A stretch of DNA of 64,000 nt from Rhizoctonia solani. Taxonomy: Eukaryota; Basidiomycota; Agaricomycetes; Cantharellales; Ceratobasidiaceae. The translations under genes were made by a program, and so were the position numbers. Below, one piece after another: positions 32,292-42,251 of the stretch (the first letter of the stretch is position 1; each line of letters begins with the position of its first letter). The notes beneath the pieces are model-generated. The model worked only from the letters and a program-made list of their open reading frames with translations, was not told the DNA's origin and ran no database searches. The stretch lies in the NCBI RefSeq assembly GCF_016906535.1, contig NC_057376.1, positions 1,860,001 to 1,924,000 on the forward strand, in the 5' to 3' direction.

Positions 32292-32864
32292 TGTTGTAGA
32301 CACACTTGTTACCACAGAATTTATTCCAATTTTCTCAAATTTAAACAAACTCAAATGGACAACCTTTTTAATCACATGACTTTGGTGCTTATATCATATG
32401 CTAAATGCCAAGCCATGTCCCCATCCATGCTTACTCAGCATATGTAGCCACCTCCACCTGATTACATCATTATGACATGTCAGTGACACATAGGCATGAG
32501 TAAGCCTGCAGTTGGAGCAGGGTTCTTATTTGATACAGTTTTGCACATATGTATTTGTAATTAGCTCTCACCCTGTAATATATAAGGAGACCAACCAACC
32601 ATGGTAATACCCAGGTTGATTACCTCTTGTTGCACTCTACCCACTGTACAAGGCCTTACAGCCAGTAACCTACTTAGATACATGCCCTAAGCATTGCCCT
32701 CACTGTACTTATGTAGCTTGCCATTGCCTCACAGCATTTGGCCATTGTAGTTAGTTAGCTTGTCATTGTAGGTAGCACTCTCACTGCCTTACATGGTTTT
32801 CTTACAAAGTCTATATGGCCACAAGTGCCTGCTACCTGGACAGCCCTTGAGGACATCTAGGACA
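32292..32864 (+). repeat. Solo family I LTR
   Basis: 573 bp, TGTTGTAGACACACTTG...CATCTAGGACA, flanked by TTTTG (32287-32291, 32865-32869). It has the ATATATAAGGAG promoter block and the GGTTGATTACCT start block. Confidence 0.9.
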
Positions 32865-32869
32865 TTTTG

Positions 32870-33228
32870 CCTTCCAAGTCAAGAACTAATTTAAACCAAA
32901 AATGGCTATAGAGTCACATGGCCTTGATTTCCATTACACAAGTAACAGGGGGATACATGCAAATGGAATACACTGCTTCACCAAACTGGCTGAGATAAAG
33001 ACAGTCAGCAAGGCCAAAATGGTCTAAATATGACTCCTTGGCTTTGTATCACTTGTAAAATAGGACATGCAATTATTGAATAAAAGGCCAATATACAATT
33101 CAAACAGTGTTGTTAAAGGTAAGATGTGGCAATTGCACACTTTTGTTGTCCAGGCACTTGGATTCCCAACCTTGATATTGTTCATTTGCCAAATATTTTT
33201 GCATTAATAACTGAAATCAGATGTCTTA
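32870..33228. other. Unassigned A/T-rich sequence
   Basis: About 360 bp between two solo LTRs. It continues at 34658 beyond the next LTR, so it is the host sequence. No ORF or repeat was recognised. Confidence 0.5.
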
Positions 33229-33447
33229 TGTTGTAGACACACTTGATACCAGGGAATTTATCCCTAATTTCTTGATTTTAAACAAACACAAACAGACAAG
33301 TTTTTCAATCATGTGACTTTGGCACTTATGTTATATCTTAAGCACCTTACCACATCCCCCTCCTTGCTTAGTCAGCTATGCAGCCACCTCCACCTCTGAT
33401 GACATCACTATGACACATAGGTGACACATATGCATAAGAGTGCACTA

Positions 33448-33860
33448 TGCTGTAAAGACAGCTGGGCAAGAGACCTTTGACAGGGACTGGTATGCTCTCA
33501 GGCAATACTCTTAGGTGTATGTCTTAGGGTAGGTAGGTGTGGATGGGGATAAGAGGTTGATTTCTGAGGCTTAAGGCTCTCAGAACCCTCCTTATATATT
33601 CAAAGGAGAAGGGAATAGTAAATACATGTACAAACATAACAACAAAGATAAGGTCACATGACCAGAGATAAGAAAGACGTGATCACATGACTAAAGGCCA
33701 TGTGATTAGGTTACATAATAAGCACTCAGTGCCTAAATAGTATAAAGATGCACATATCCATAAATCTTCATGAAAATAGTGCATATATTCACTATTTCTT
33801 TGACTTAGTGGATTCTAAGGTGGTCACACCTCTAGGGCATAACATTCAGGGCATGACAAT
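33448..33860 (-). mobile_element. About 413-bp LTR-like insertion
   Basis: Minus strand TGTCATGCCC...TTTACAGCA. Contains a TATATAAGGAGGG block. It interrupts the family I LTR (ATGCATAAGAGTGCAC before, ATAGCTCACC after). The target duplication is not clear, so the left boundary may be off by a few bases. Confidence 0.65.
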
Positions 33861-34166
33861 AGCTCACCTGTAGAATATATAAGGAGGCCAACCAACCATG
33901 GTAACACCCAGGTTGATTACCTCTTGTTGCATCCACCTGTTGTACAAGGGCATTACAGCCCAGTAAATACTTAGATACTTAGATACTCAGTTGCTCACTG
34001 CCTTAAGCAGCCTCATTGTTGTACTTAGATAGCTCATCACTGCCCTAAGCAGTCTTGTTATTGTAGTATAAGGCTTTGTTGTTGTAGTATAGGTCCCTGT
34101 TGCCTTAAGCAACATTCTCATTTGTACACTGCAGCCACAAGCACCAAACCCCACATTGTCCTCAGA

Positions 34167-34633
34167 TGTCACAACCCACTCCATTCTTTCCATGAGTCCT
34201 GATCTTGTCAAGCCTCCAACACACTCATGTTGCACACCAACATGACCGCAAGCACGCATATACTCGCACATATGCACTCAGAACCTCCGAGTTCCCACAT
34301 ATAAGAGACCTATGGTTGGCATGGCTGGACTTAGTGATATTCTCTAAGTCCAGGTCACATGACCTCCCCCCCTCCAGTCCTTTATCAAATACTATACTAA
34401 ACTACTATGGATTTGAGGTGGGGGGGGGATGACATAATCTCTTCTATAATAATATATTATTCAGACCTTGCCCGCAGGCTCCCTTAACATTGGCCTGCAG
34501 CTAGGGGGCAGGGGGAGTGCAATGTCCCCCAGCAACTTATATTATTGATATATCACTGTGCATCATATATACTATATATATCTTTGACAGTGGATATATA
34601 TGGTAATAACCCCTCCAGATATGGGTTATGACA
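34167..34633 (-). mobile_element. 467-bp solo LTR-like insertion (copy of 31482)
   Basis: TGTCACAACCC...GGGTTATGACA, flanked by TCAGA (34162-34166, 34634-34638). Reverse complement of the 31482-31912 element over most of its length, with extra sequence at one end. Confidence 0.87.
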
Positions 34634-34657
34634 TCAGACTATGTCTAGGACATCTTA

Positions 34658-35060
34658 AAACCCACATAAGTTTATTGAAAGTCCTGTCAACAACCAGGTC
34701 TGTGTGCATGTGTAGTGACAGACTTGCCAACCACTCTACAGGGGCCCCAAAAACCCAGGAGCACTCTGAAGTGCTCTGGTTTTGGGAACCTCCTTGTTAG
34801 GATCTGATGAATCTGGATTGCTTGGCAAGGACTTGATATCACTCCACAAGCCCTTCCAAGCATCATACCACATGCTCCAGAATGCTTGCTGACAATAGCA
34901 AGTCCCAGAGTGCTCCCAAGATTTTTGGGGCCCTGTAGAGCACCAGCACACAGGCCATCCAATTCACAATAGATAAACCCACCTCTCACCACCTGTATAT
35001 CTTCACCACTCTGGCCTATTGGCTTAGATCAAGTGTAGTATCTGTTCTTTTAGTCTTAAT
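34658..35060. other. Unassigned sequence with a long inverted repeat
   Basis: Non-coding host sequence between two solo LTRs. 34734-34768 (CTCTACAGGGGCCCC...) and 34906-34940 (...GGGGCCCTGTAGAG) are inverted copies with few mismatches, about 137 bp apart. Confidence 0.6.
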
Positions 35061-35645
35061 TGTCCTAGACATCTGTTGGGATGTCAAGGGCGTAGGCACT
35101 TGTGGCTGGGTGGTACAATGAGAAGACTGCTTAAGGCAGTGACAAGCTACCCTACAACAACTATCTAAGTACCTACAGTGATCAATGCCCTACAGGCAAT
35201 GACCAGCTATGTAACTATGTTGAAAAAGCTCCTCAAGGCAGTGTACAGTGTATCTAAGTAACTAAGTGCTTGCTGGCCCTAATGGCCTTGTACAGTGGGG
35301 TGATGCAACAAGAGGTAATTGACCTGGGTGTTACCATGGTTGGTTGGCCTCCTTATATATTACAGAGTGTGAGCTATTTACAATTACATATATCCAATAC
35401 TGTATCAAATAAGAACCCTGCTCTGCAGTCAGCCTTACTTATGCATACATGTCACTGACATGTCATAATGATGTCATCAGGTGGAGGTAGCTACATGTGA
35501 TGAGTAAGTGTGGAAGAGGACATGGCTTGGCACTTAGCATATGATATAAGCGCCAATGTCATGTGATTGAAAATGTTGTCCATTTGTCTTTGTTTAAAAT
35601 TGAGAAAATAGGAATAAATTCCCTGGTATGCATGTGTCTACAACA
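35061..35645 (-). repeat. Solo family I LTR, last of the nest
   Basis: 585 bp, TGTCCTAGACA...GTGTCTACAACA, flanked by TTAAT (35056-35060, 35646-35650). Confidence 0.92.
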
Positions 35646-36263
35646 TTAATCAACTAAATGCACTAGTACTGCTAGCTGTCTTGATTATTCAATCTTTGCT
35701 GCCTGGGTGGCCTGCTCCTCTGCTTGCATGAGTGGCTGCAAGATGACATTGCCACTGCAGTACTGGCTCATGTTGTTGCAGGATCTTTTCTTTTTTTCTT
35801 GGGCTCACCTAGGCCTAACCCTACATGCAAAACCAATAACTCCATTCAAAGTGTGCAGGCTATTTTTGAAAAAGGCTGTAACAAGTGATTGTAGAAATAC
35901 ATTTCAACTGGTTTGAAGCACTGGGATAGTAATGTGTTGTGCATATATACTCTGGGCCAATGAGGGTCTGCATATATGTTTTCAGCACTTCAACTTTGTC
36001 ATACTTGTGTATAGCATTTTACCCATGTACCTGAGAATTTCAAATTACTTGGTCCTAGTGATGAGATATCAAGGTTTAAGAATAGCAAGCGCGCACTGAG
36101 GCGATACAATAGCAATTTATTTGGATTTGATGACGCGCCATAGACAGGAAAACCGGGGTTAGATTCTTGGGGGGGGGGGCCAAGCACAGCCGTAGGCGAG
36201 AGTATTAATCAATGGCCAGAGCGGGGACTGGGCCAAGTTTCAAACTTGTGTCAAGTTTGCAGT
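35646..36263. other. Intergenic transition from repeats to genes
   Basis: No LTR similarity and no gene recognised. A run of about 11 G lies near 36168-36178. Confidence 0.5.
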
Positions 36264-37428
36264 ATGGGATTATTTGACTTTTTGAAAGGAGACAGCGACG
36301 ATAGCGGCCAGGTTGACGTCGGTTGGACTTGCCGTGGCTGTGGAGTAACCAACTCGCCCATCAGATACAAATGCAGTACGTCGGGCTGCTACATTCTTAC
36401 CAGTAAATTGTCTCAAGCGCTTACACTTTACTCGTACTTGCACAGTGTTGTGTCCTCAATTTTCGCTTGCGACCGATTGTTACCCCTGGCATATGTTGCA
36501 GTATTAACATTATGTCCACTCTTTCCAGTGCTTCGAATGTCTTAAGAATGCGAGGGAGCACCATCCAAAGCATGAGCCACGTAACTTTGCATTCGTTACT
36601 ATAATGGAGAGTGACTGGGAGTGTGATGGCTGTGGAGCCAGCAATGGTAACACGCGTGCCAAGTGTCGATCGTGCGAGGATGTAGACCTATGCTCGAACT
36701 GCTTCAATCGAGGGCTCTCGGAGACCCACCCGATGCATCCCAAAGAGAGCGATTTCAGTTGGTATATATATGACGATGCCGGCTGGGTGTGCGAGGGATG
36801 CGAAGTCAAGAACGGTGACTTGGCTTTTAAGTGTGCTAGGTGTGTTGAAGAATACTTTGGCGGCCAAATAACGATATATCTTTCGGTTAGGTAAATGTCG
36901 TGACTTGATTTTGGTAAGGCTCTGCCACATACTGTCCAGGGGATGGAATTAAGCATCTCCTGTAGTGTCAGAGATGCATTGGTTCCGCAGATAAGCACCA
37001 CAAGCGTCATCCGGATCCACGTATCCATACGCCGGTTATTTCACTGAATCGTGACTGGGAGTGCAACTCTTGCGATAAATCACTGAAAAAACTGGTCGAG
37101 AAGGGTCGAGGAGAAGTCCGCTATAGTTGTAATCATTGTGAGGATTATAATTTGGTACGTTTACTGTGTCTTAAAGCGCCAGTAGTCGAGTGATTATGAA
37201 CTGATGACGAATGACAAGTGCTCAAAATGCTTTGAAAAGGTCTCTAAAAAGCACAAGGAGCACCCGCAGCCAGAGGACTTCACGCCAGTCTTATACATCG
37301 CCAATCAAACTAGGGATCGATTGGTATTTTGTGCTCGGGCTCATGCGCCTTCGATAGCTTTCTACGTGTACCAAGGATGCATATTCGCGTCAACCTTATG
37401 TCTGGCACAATCTAAATTTGGAAATTGA
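36264..37428 (+). CDS. ZZ-type zinc-finger repeat protein
   Basis: Protein made mainly of four ZZ-like zinc-binding repeats. The clearest is WECDGCGASNGNTRAKCRSCEDVDLCSNCFN...HPMHP (36619-36738). Others are WTCRGCGVTNSPIRYKC (36324 on), WVCEGCEVKNGDLAFKC (36784 on) and WECNSCDKS...VRYSCNHCEDYNL/CSKCFEKVSKKHKEHP (37055 on). Likely exons: 36264-36402, 36529-36890, 36974-37154, 37219-37428; the last three keep frame. The first junction does not: the only good donor (36403) gives the wrong phase, so the first exon may be misread, or translation may begin at ATG 36604. ZZ domains bind peptides; the role here is unknown. Confidence 0.6.
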
Positions 37429-37669
37429 TCTATTTCCGACAACATCAAATCATGGCCGCCGATGTGCGTCGATCAACGATCGGAGATCATGCTCTTGCAA
37501 AGTTGAATATAACATATGTATGCTTGAACGATATTTTCACGGTCATTGAGGGACACTTAGCAAGCACTGAATTTTACTTGTAATCGGTAAGACCCTGTAA
37601 ATATGCCTCCCTCGATTTCCTCACTCTACGGGCATACGTAGATATATTCAAGGTGAGGTCCGTGTCAGG
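37429..37669. other. Intergenic region between convergent genes
   Basis: About 240 bp between the ZZ gene and the end of the mannosidase gene. No gene seen. Confidence 0.5.
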
Positions 37670-40087
37670 TTAGCTCTTGGGGGAGAATACAGGTAACGGA
37701 TGAGCCTGTTTTTAACAGAAACGTTAGCTGTCATAGTGAATTTATTGTTCGCCGACCAACCTCCGTGTTGAATACGTATTCTACAAAGATCCGATTAGAT
37801 TGCAGCGCGATCGGTAAGTAAGTACGTTGACTTACTGTCCAATGGTATGCTCGACGAGTCATCAAAGAGTAGATATAGGTATTTCAGTGTTTCTCCCTTT
37901 TGGAGTTAACTACGGTCAGCAATAATATACTTGACCCGCGGCTTGAGCACGAACCACAAAGAACGTCTCCATATTGTCCAAGAGGACTACGGGAACTTCG
38001 AACACACTTTCCACGCCGGAGTACCCGCCTTTCGGTACCTTGCAGTACTTTTCGATCGCTTGAAATACTTGCCAGCCCCACTTTCGGTACTTGATATCTC
38101 CAGACAGACGCCATCCCAAGAACAATGATTCCACTGTTTCAGGTCTAGACATAGGTCTAGCCAATTATTGAGCAGAGAAACTAGAAATACTTGCCTTAAA
38201 ATGTATCTCGAATCATAGCGATTTTTGGCGTGCCAGTCTTTAGTTTTGGATTGTATATCGCTCTCAGTATAAAATACAGCAATCTCTGGGGACAATCCTC
38301 TGTATATTATGGTATTAGATGAATAGAAACAAAGTCTGGATAGAGTACACTAACGTTTTAGTTTCGTGTGTAGCCATACAGGTCCTAGTCAACTCCTCTC
38401 CAAGTTTCCAATCTCGCTGCTTTGCTGCAGAGAGCCTTCTTACAGCTTCTGGATTTATATTGAGGCCTTCAGTGACCCCAAGCTGTAGTGATCCACCCAA
38501 AAAACAAACCAGGTGGTCTTGTTTGGGGGTAACTTTCCATTTGCTGTCGAGCACATGTGAATAGTTGCCTGTGATAAGATAGTGTATACCGACTCTGAGT
38601 ACTCACTCTTGGATTTTAGCGGATCTTGTAGGTTCCAGCTCTGCAATGTATGTCAATTTGTTCAAAGGCGTCTTGAAAACTAGGTTTTTGTGGATTGCTA
38701 CCATGGCCCTGTCGTACATCTATATATGTATTGCTTTCTCACTCAAGACGGTAGGTGACAAGCTAATAAGAGTACAGACCTCTCTGTAGACGGGCTCGGT
38801 ACGGTTCTACGTTACGTTAGCTAATAATGCTTGAGAGAGTTTAGCCTACATACAGTCTGAATATACTGTTTACTGAATTCGCTTTAAGTACGATTCTATT
38901 TATTCATGCTACTTTCTACTCACAGAAGGTATTCGTAATAGGAATCGCCACGGGATCCTAGCCGAATATCACTATAATAGAACTCCCCGCTGTTCGCACT
39001 AGGTGGGAATAAGAAGTGAATAGTGAGCTCACACGGAGAGAGATTAGCTCTCACTTCAGGTTAATGGGAACTAACGCTCCATCGACAACATTTTCTCCCT
39101 TCAGCGCTTTTTTGACTACATCCATAACCTAAACGGAAGCTGGGTCAGCAACATTAGAGTCCCGAGTATGATTGATTACCTTCTCAGCCGTTTTCCAATA
39201 GACATCCTTCCCGGTAATATGGGTCAAATATTTAAATTCAAGCTGGAGAGTGGCAGCTTCTGCTGTACTAATAGGCTCCCCTCCCCAGTTAGGGTTTGGT
39301 TCGCTGTGAAAGTTCACATTAGGTATAGGAAGTCCATGAGGAGTGTTGAAGGCTGGTAACAAGCGATCTGCAAGCTCCTGGGCCCTACGAAGGTAGAGTT
39401 CGTCGTTGTTGGAAAGAGCGTAAGCACTAAGCAGACCCCCCAAAACACGTATGGTAATCTATATTTAGTAAGAATTAGTTTCGGTAAAGTAAGCTGCGAC
39501 AAAATTAACTTTACTTCGAAGGTGCTATACCGACCATCGCGGTCAAAGTCAAGTTCTGTCTCGACCCAATGCCGAGCACGAAGATATTCCTTCCGGAGTG
39601 GTTCTCCCATTATGAGCATGGTGTCCAGGGCATCGATGATCATGTAGCCGATTCCTCGGTCTGTGGTAAGATTCTTCCCAGTTCTTGACACAGGGCGGTA
39701 CTCGTCACAGCCAAATGCATCTCGCTCTGAACAATGTTTAGTTACTCAGATCAACGCTTCTTTATCATCGACTACCTACCATAACCTGCCCATGCGTGCT
39801 ACCGGGAATTATTGGTCAATGTATGTGGTACAATTAGATAGCCAACGCACTTTGAATGCGGCTACAACTGCGTCTCTCCGCTTAACATCGGTTTGGTTAT
39901 TATCGATGTCCGAGTTTATATCTGGAGTTTCGGTGGGTAAAGACCATGGTGTTTCGTTTTCGGGGATTGGAGCTAGCCATCGAGTGCGGAGTTGAGTCGT
40001 ATCAAGATACTTGACGCATAACAAGAAAAATATTAGAGAGACACTCGCTAAAGCCGCAATTCTTTGAAGACGATTACAGCCGATCAT
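37670..40087 (-). CDS. GH47 class I alpha-1,2-mannosidase
   Basis: Trims terminal alpha-1,2-mannose from N-glycans in the ER or Golgi. The protein (555 residues) is a type II membrane protein: residues about 10-28 (IAALASVSLIFFLLCVKYL) form a signal anchor. Family motifs in order: DAFGCDEYRPVS, GIGYMIIDALDTMLIMG, IRVLGGLLSAYALS, DGALVPI, RLGSRGDSYYEYLL, KWKVTPKQDHLVCFLGG, TGLSPEIAVF, RPETVESLFLGWRLSGD, ESVFEVPVVLLDNMETFF and FNTEAHPLPV (the Thr binds calcium in the family). Fifteen exons, all in phase: 40087-39851, 39798-39780, 39726-39515, 39458-39180, 39128-39055, 38998-38924, 38872-38854, 38806-38780, 38719-38607, 38543-38355, 38299-38195, 38156-37955, 37896-37836, 37780-37761, 37705-37670. 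Three exons are 19, 19 and 20 bp. One intron (38194-38157) is GC-AG. Confidence 0.92.
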
Positions 40088-40747
40088 CTATGATGTGAAG
40101 CTCTGGACCAGATTAATAGTATCGGAGTACAGTTCGGTGTACGCGCGACTGGAGACTATTGACGTGGGATAGAGTCCAAATCGCCTTTCGCAGACTAAGC
40201 CCTCAGAATATCCAGGGTATATGAACACTATCAAGCCCGCAGCAGTTAAATAATGCTGTACGTGGTTGCCAAAGAAGCAAGAATTCACGCTGCGCAGGGT
40301 GACGTTTTGTCCAATGGGTCATGACATTTCAAATTATTCCAGTAACCAAGAATCTAGCGCCGAGCCACGCCGTCATCTACCTTGACCTCCCAATATCGCA
40401 CCAGGTCCAAGGTCCAAGACATTCGTCCCAAGAAGCCCATTATTTCAAGTCATACTAGCTTCTAAACAATGTTCTTGGGCGCCTGGACAACATGTGGCTT
40501 AGGCTGACCAAATAATCCAGTTCATTCTAAGGCTTTCGCTATAGCTTAGACCATAATGTCTTCGCCTGCAACGCATATATAATGTAGGGAGGTTTTTTGC
40601 TTTTAATTCACCCTTCGCCTTCAGCCTTTTTCGCATTCCCCAGTAAACCTATACTGATTCTTACGTACATAACCGGCGTCGGCGAGACTCACTCTCTATC
40701 CTTTCCGTATCTTGGTGCCCTTAATATTCGAGTACTCGAAGTAGGAC
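40088..40747. other. Divergent promoter region
   Basis: 660 bp between the mannosidase (-) and the cyclin (+). TATATAA at 40576-40582 lies about 165 bp upstream of the cyclin ATG, and the stretch after it is pyrimidine-rich, as in fungal promoters. No ORF of note. Confidence 0.5.
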
Positions 40748-41753
40748 ATGGCTGAGATCAATGGTAAGGTCGTGAGCCAACTTCAGAGGATTCGAGGCCC
40801 ACGATTTGGTCCCCGTGGACCGTCTGTCGTGGAACATAGGGTGCAGATTAATCCTCAAGAAATACGGCCCAGTGGGCAACACGGTCAGGTGTCGATACCA
40901 CTAATTCCGTCTATTTCACATGGGTTTCAGTATACATATAGTGTATGTAACCAATTGGAATTCTCTCCGACTTAGCAGCTGATTGTCTTCGAATCCATCG
41001 TCATAATTAGCTGCCGCCCCTAGACTACGATCACAGGCTCATTGCTGCAATGGGAGCTCGATTCGTTTCGGAAGTATTTGGGGTAGACACCTGCCCTAGA
41101 ATAGTCTATAATTATAATCCTACCATTGAAGAGTTTATGAGCGACGCAATTTCCGCTGCACGCACAGAGCATTCGGTTGCTATATATGCATTCGCTCTAC
41201 TCAGCCGTCTTAACACGTATGTGGATGAGCATGCGTATGGCACATTTGGGTTATTCATCACTGCCTATATGATCGCATCCAAGATGCTCCGGGATAACTC
41301 TTACACCAACACGAACTGGTGCTCCTTTGGGAAATGGGTGTTTACCTTGCAAGAGTTAAACCGGATGGAACGCGCTATGTGCGCCAACTTGAAGTGGAAT
41401 CTCAGCATTGATGCTGCGGAGTTCGTAGGCTTTCAAGCAATGCTATACAAGAATTATCGGGTTCAGTCTCAAGGACACAATGGTCACCCACCTTCCTTCT
41501 ATCCAATAAGTTCATGTGGATACAGTGAGAGGGCCTTGGTATCGGTCAATTTCGACGCGACCAACTACGAGAGTACAGGTAAGATTGGAGGATATTTGAA
41601 GCACGATAAATCTAATCATCCTAATAAATCAGAACCTAGGGGAAGATCGTGACACCGAGGATGAATTAAAGAAGAAGGCCGACGTTTTAAAAATGCCCCA
41701 GATATTGTGTTTGTTCTCTTCTAACTTATTTGGTCAACTCAAGGCTCAGTGAA
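40748..41753 (+). CDS. Pho80/Pcl-like cyclin
   Basis: Cyclin of the Pho85-partner type; expected to bind and direct a CDK. Exons 40748-40942, 41011-41578 and 41640-41753, with introns of 68 and 61 bp that keep frame. The cyclin fold covers about EEFMSDAISAARTEHSVAIYAFALLSRL, YGTFGLFITAYMIASKMLRD, NWCSFGKWVFTLQELNRMERAMCANLKWNL. The N-terminus (65 residues before the first intron) is Arg/Pro/Gly-rich. The last exon ends GEDRDTEDELKKKADVLKMPQ and FGQLKAQ. If the second intron is retained the protein would instead end at 41652. Only one cyclin box is seen, as in Pcl1/2. The substrate and kinase partner cannot be told from sequence. Confidence 0.82.
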
Positions 41754-42251
41754 GAGATAGTATATGCATATACTCATAGGCTTTCCCTGTTTTTGGTCTG
41801 AAATTTTGGTTGTCTATGCACATGCGGACCTTATTTTCTATCCTGTTTATATTTATGTTGTAATTTTATTTTCTATTTACTCGTTAATAGCTTTTCATAG
41901 CTATCTAGTCACCTAAATGAGTCTCTGCGTCATTGTCAACCAGACTGCCGTTCTTCATCCCTCGCGCCACCAACGGCAGGCATCACAAAATGTCATGAAT
42001 CCTATTTATATTTTAGTACTAACAGGGAGAAAGAGATGGTTTTCTAGTCTCTTTAAACAGACCCTTTGTTGTGCGATACAATTTAGGGTATAGTTTTAGA
42101 TGATATGTGCTCAAATGGGTGCGGATGTCGTGGTATTCGCCTCAATTAAACAACCTAAGAGCGAGCCTGCCGATAGAAGAACGTAATAATGAGAATTTGT
42201 GCCTGATTCCATAAAGCTAGTTTAACTTCGCCCTTGACGGCGTATATGCTA
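41754..42251. other. Intergenic region between convergent genes
   Basis: About 500 bp, A/T-rich, no ORF. Holds the 3' ends of the cyclin (+) and MIOS-like (-) genes. Confidence 0.5.

Larger units (their letters stand above)
33229..34652 (+). repeat. Solo family I LTR split by two other LTRs
   Basis: TGTTGTAGACACACTTG at 33229 to TGTCTAGGACA at 34652, flanked by TCTTA (33224-33228, 34653-34657). Interrupted by elements at about 33448-33860 and 34167-34633. Confidence 0.9.

Noticed and set aside
33987..34277. 96-codon minus-strand ORF with repetitive Thr/Val content
   Set aside because: Lies across a family I LTR and the start of another LTR-like insert; repeat-derived.
34687..34992. Minus-strand ORFs of 101 and 71 codons
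   Set aside because: They cover the inverted repeat in non-coding host sequence and show no family features.
1..35650. Possible tandem repeats or satellite DNA
   Set aside because: All repeated blocks are explained by LTR copies; no satellite period was seen.
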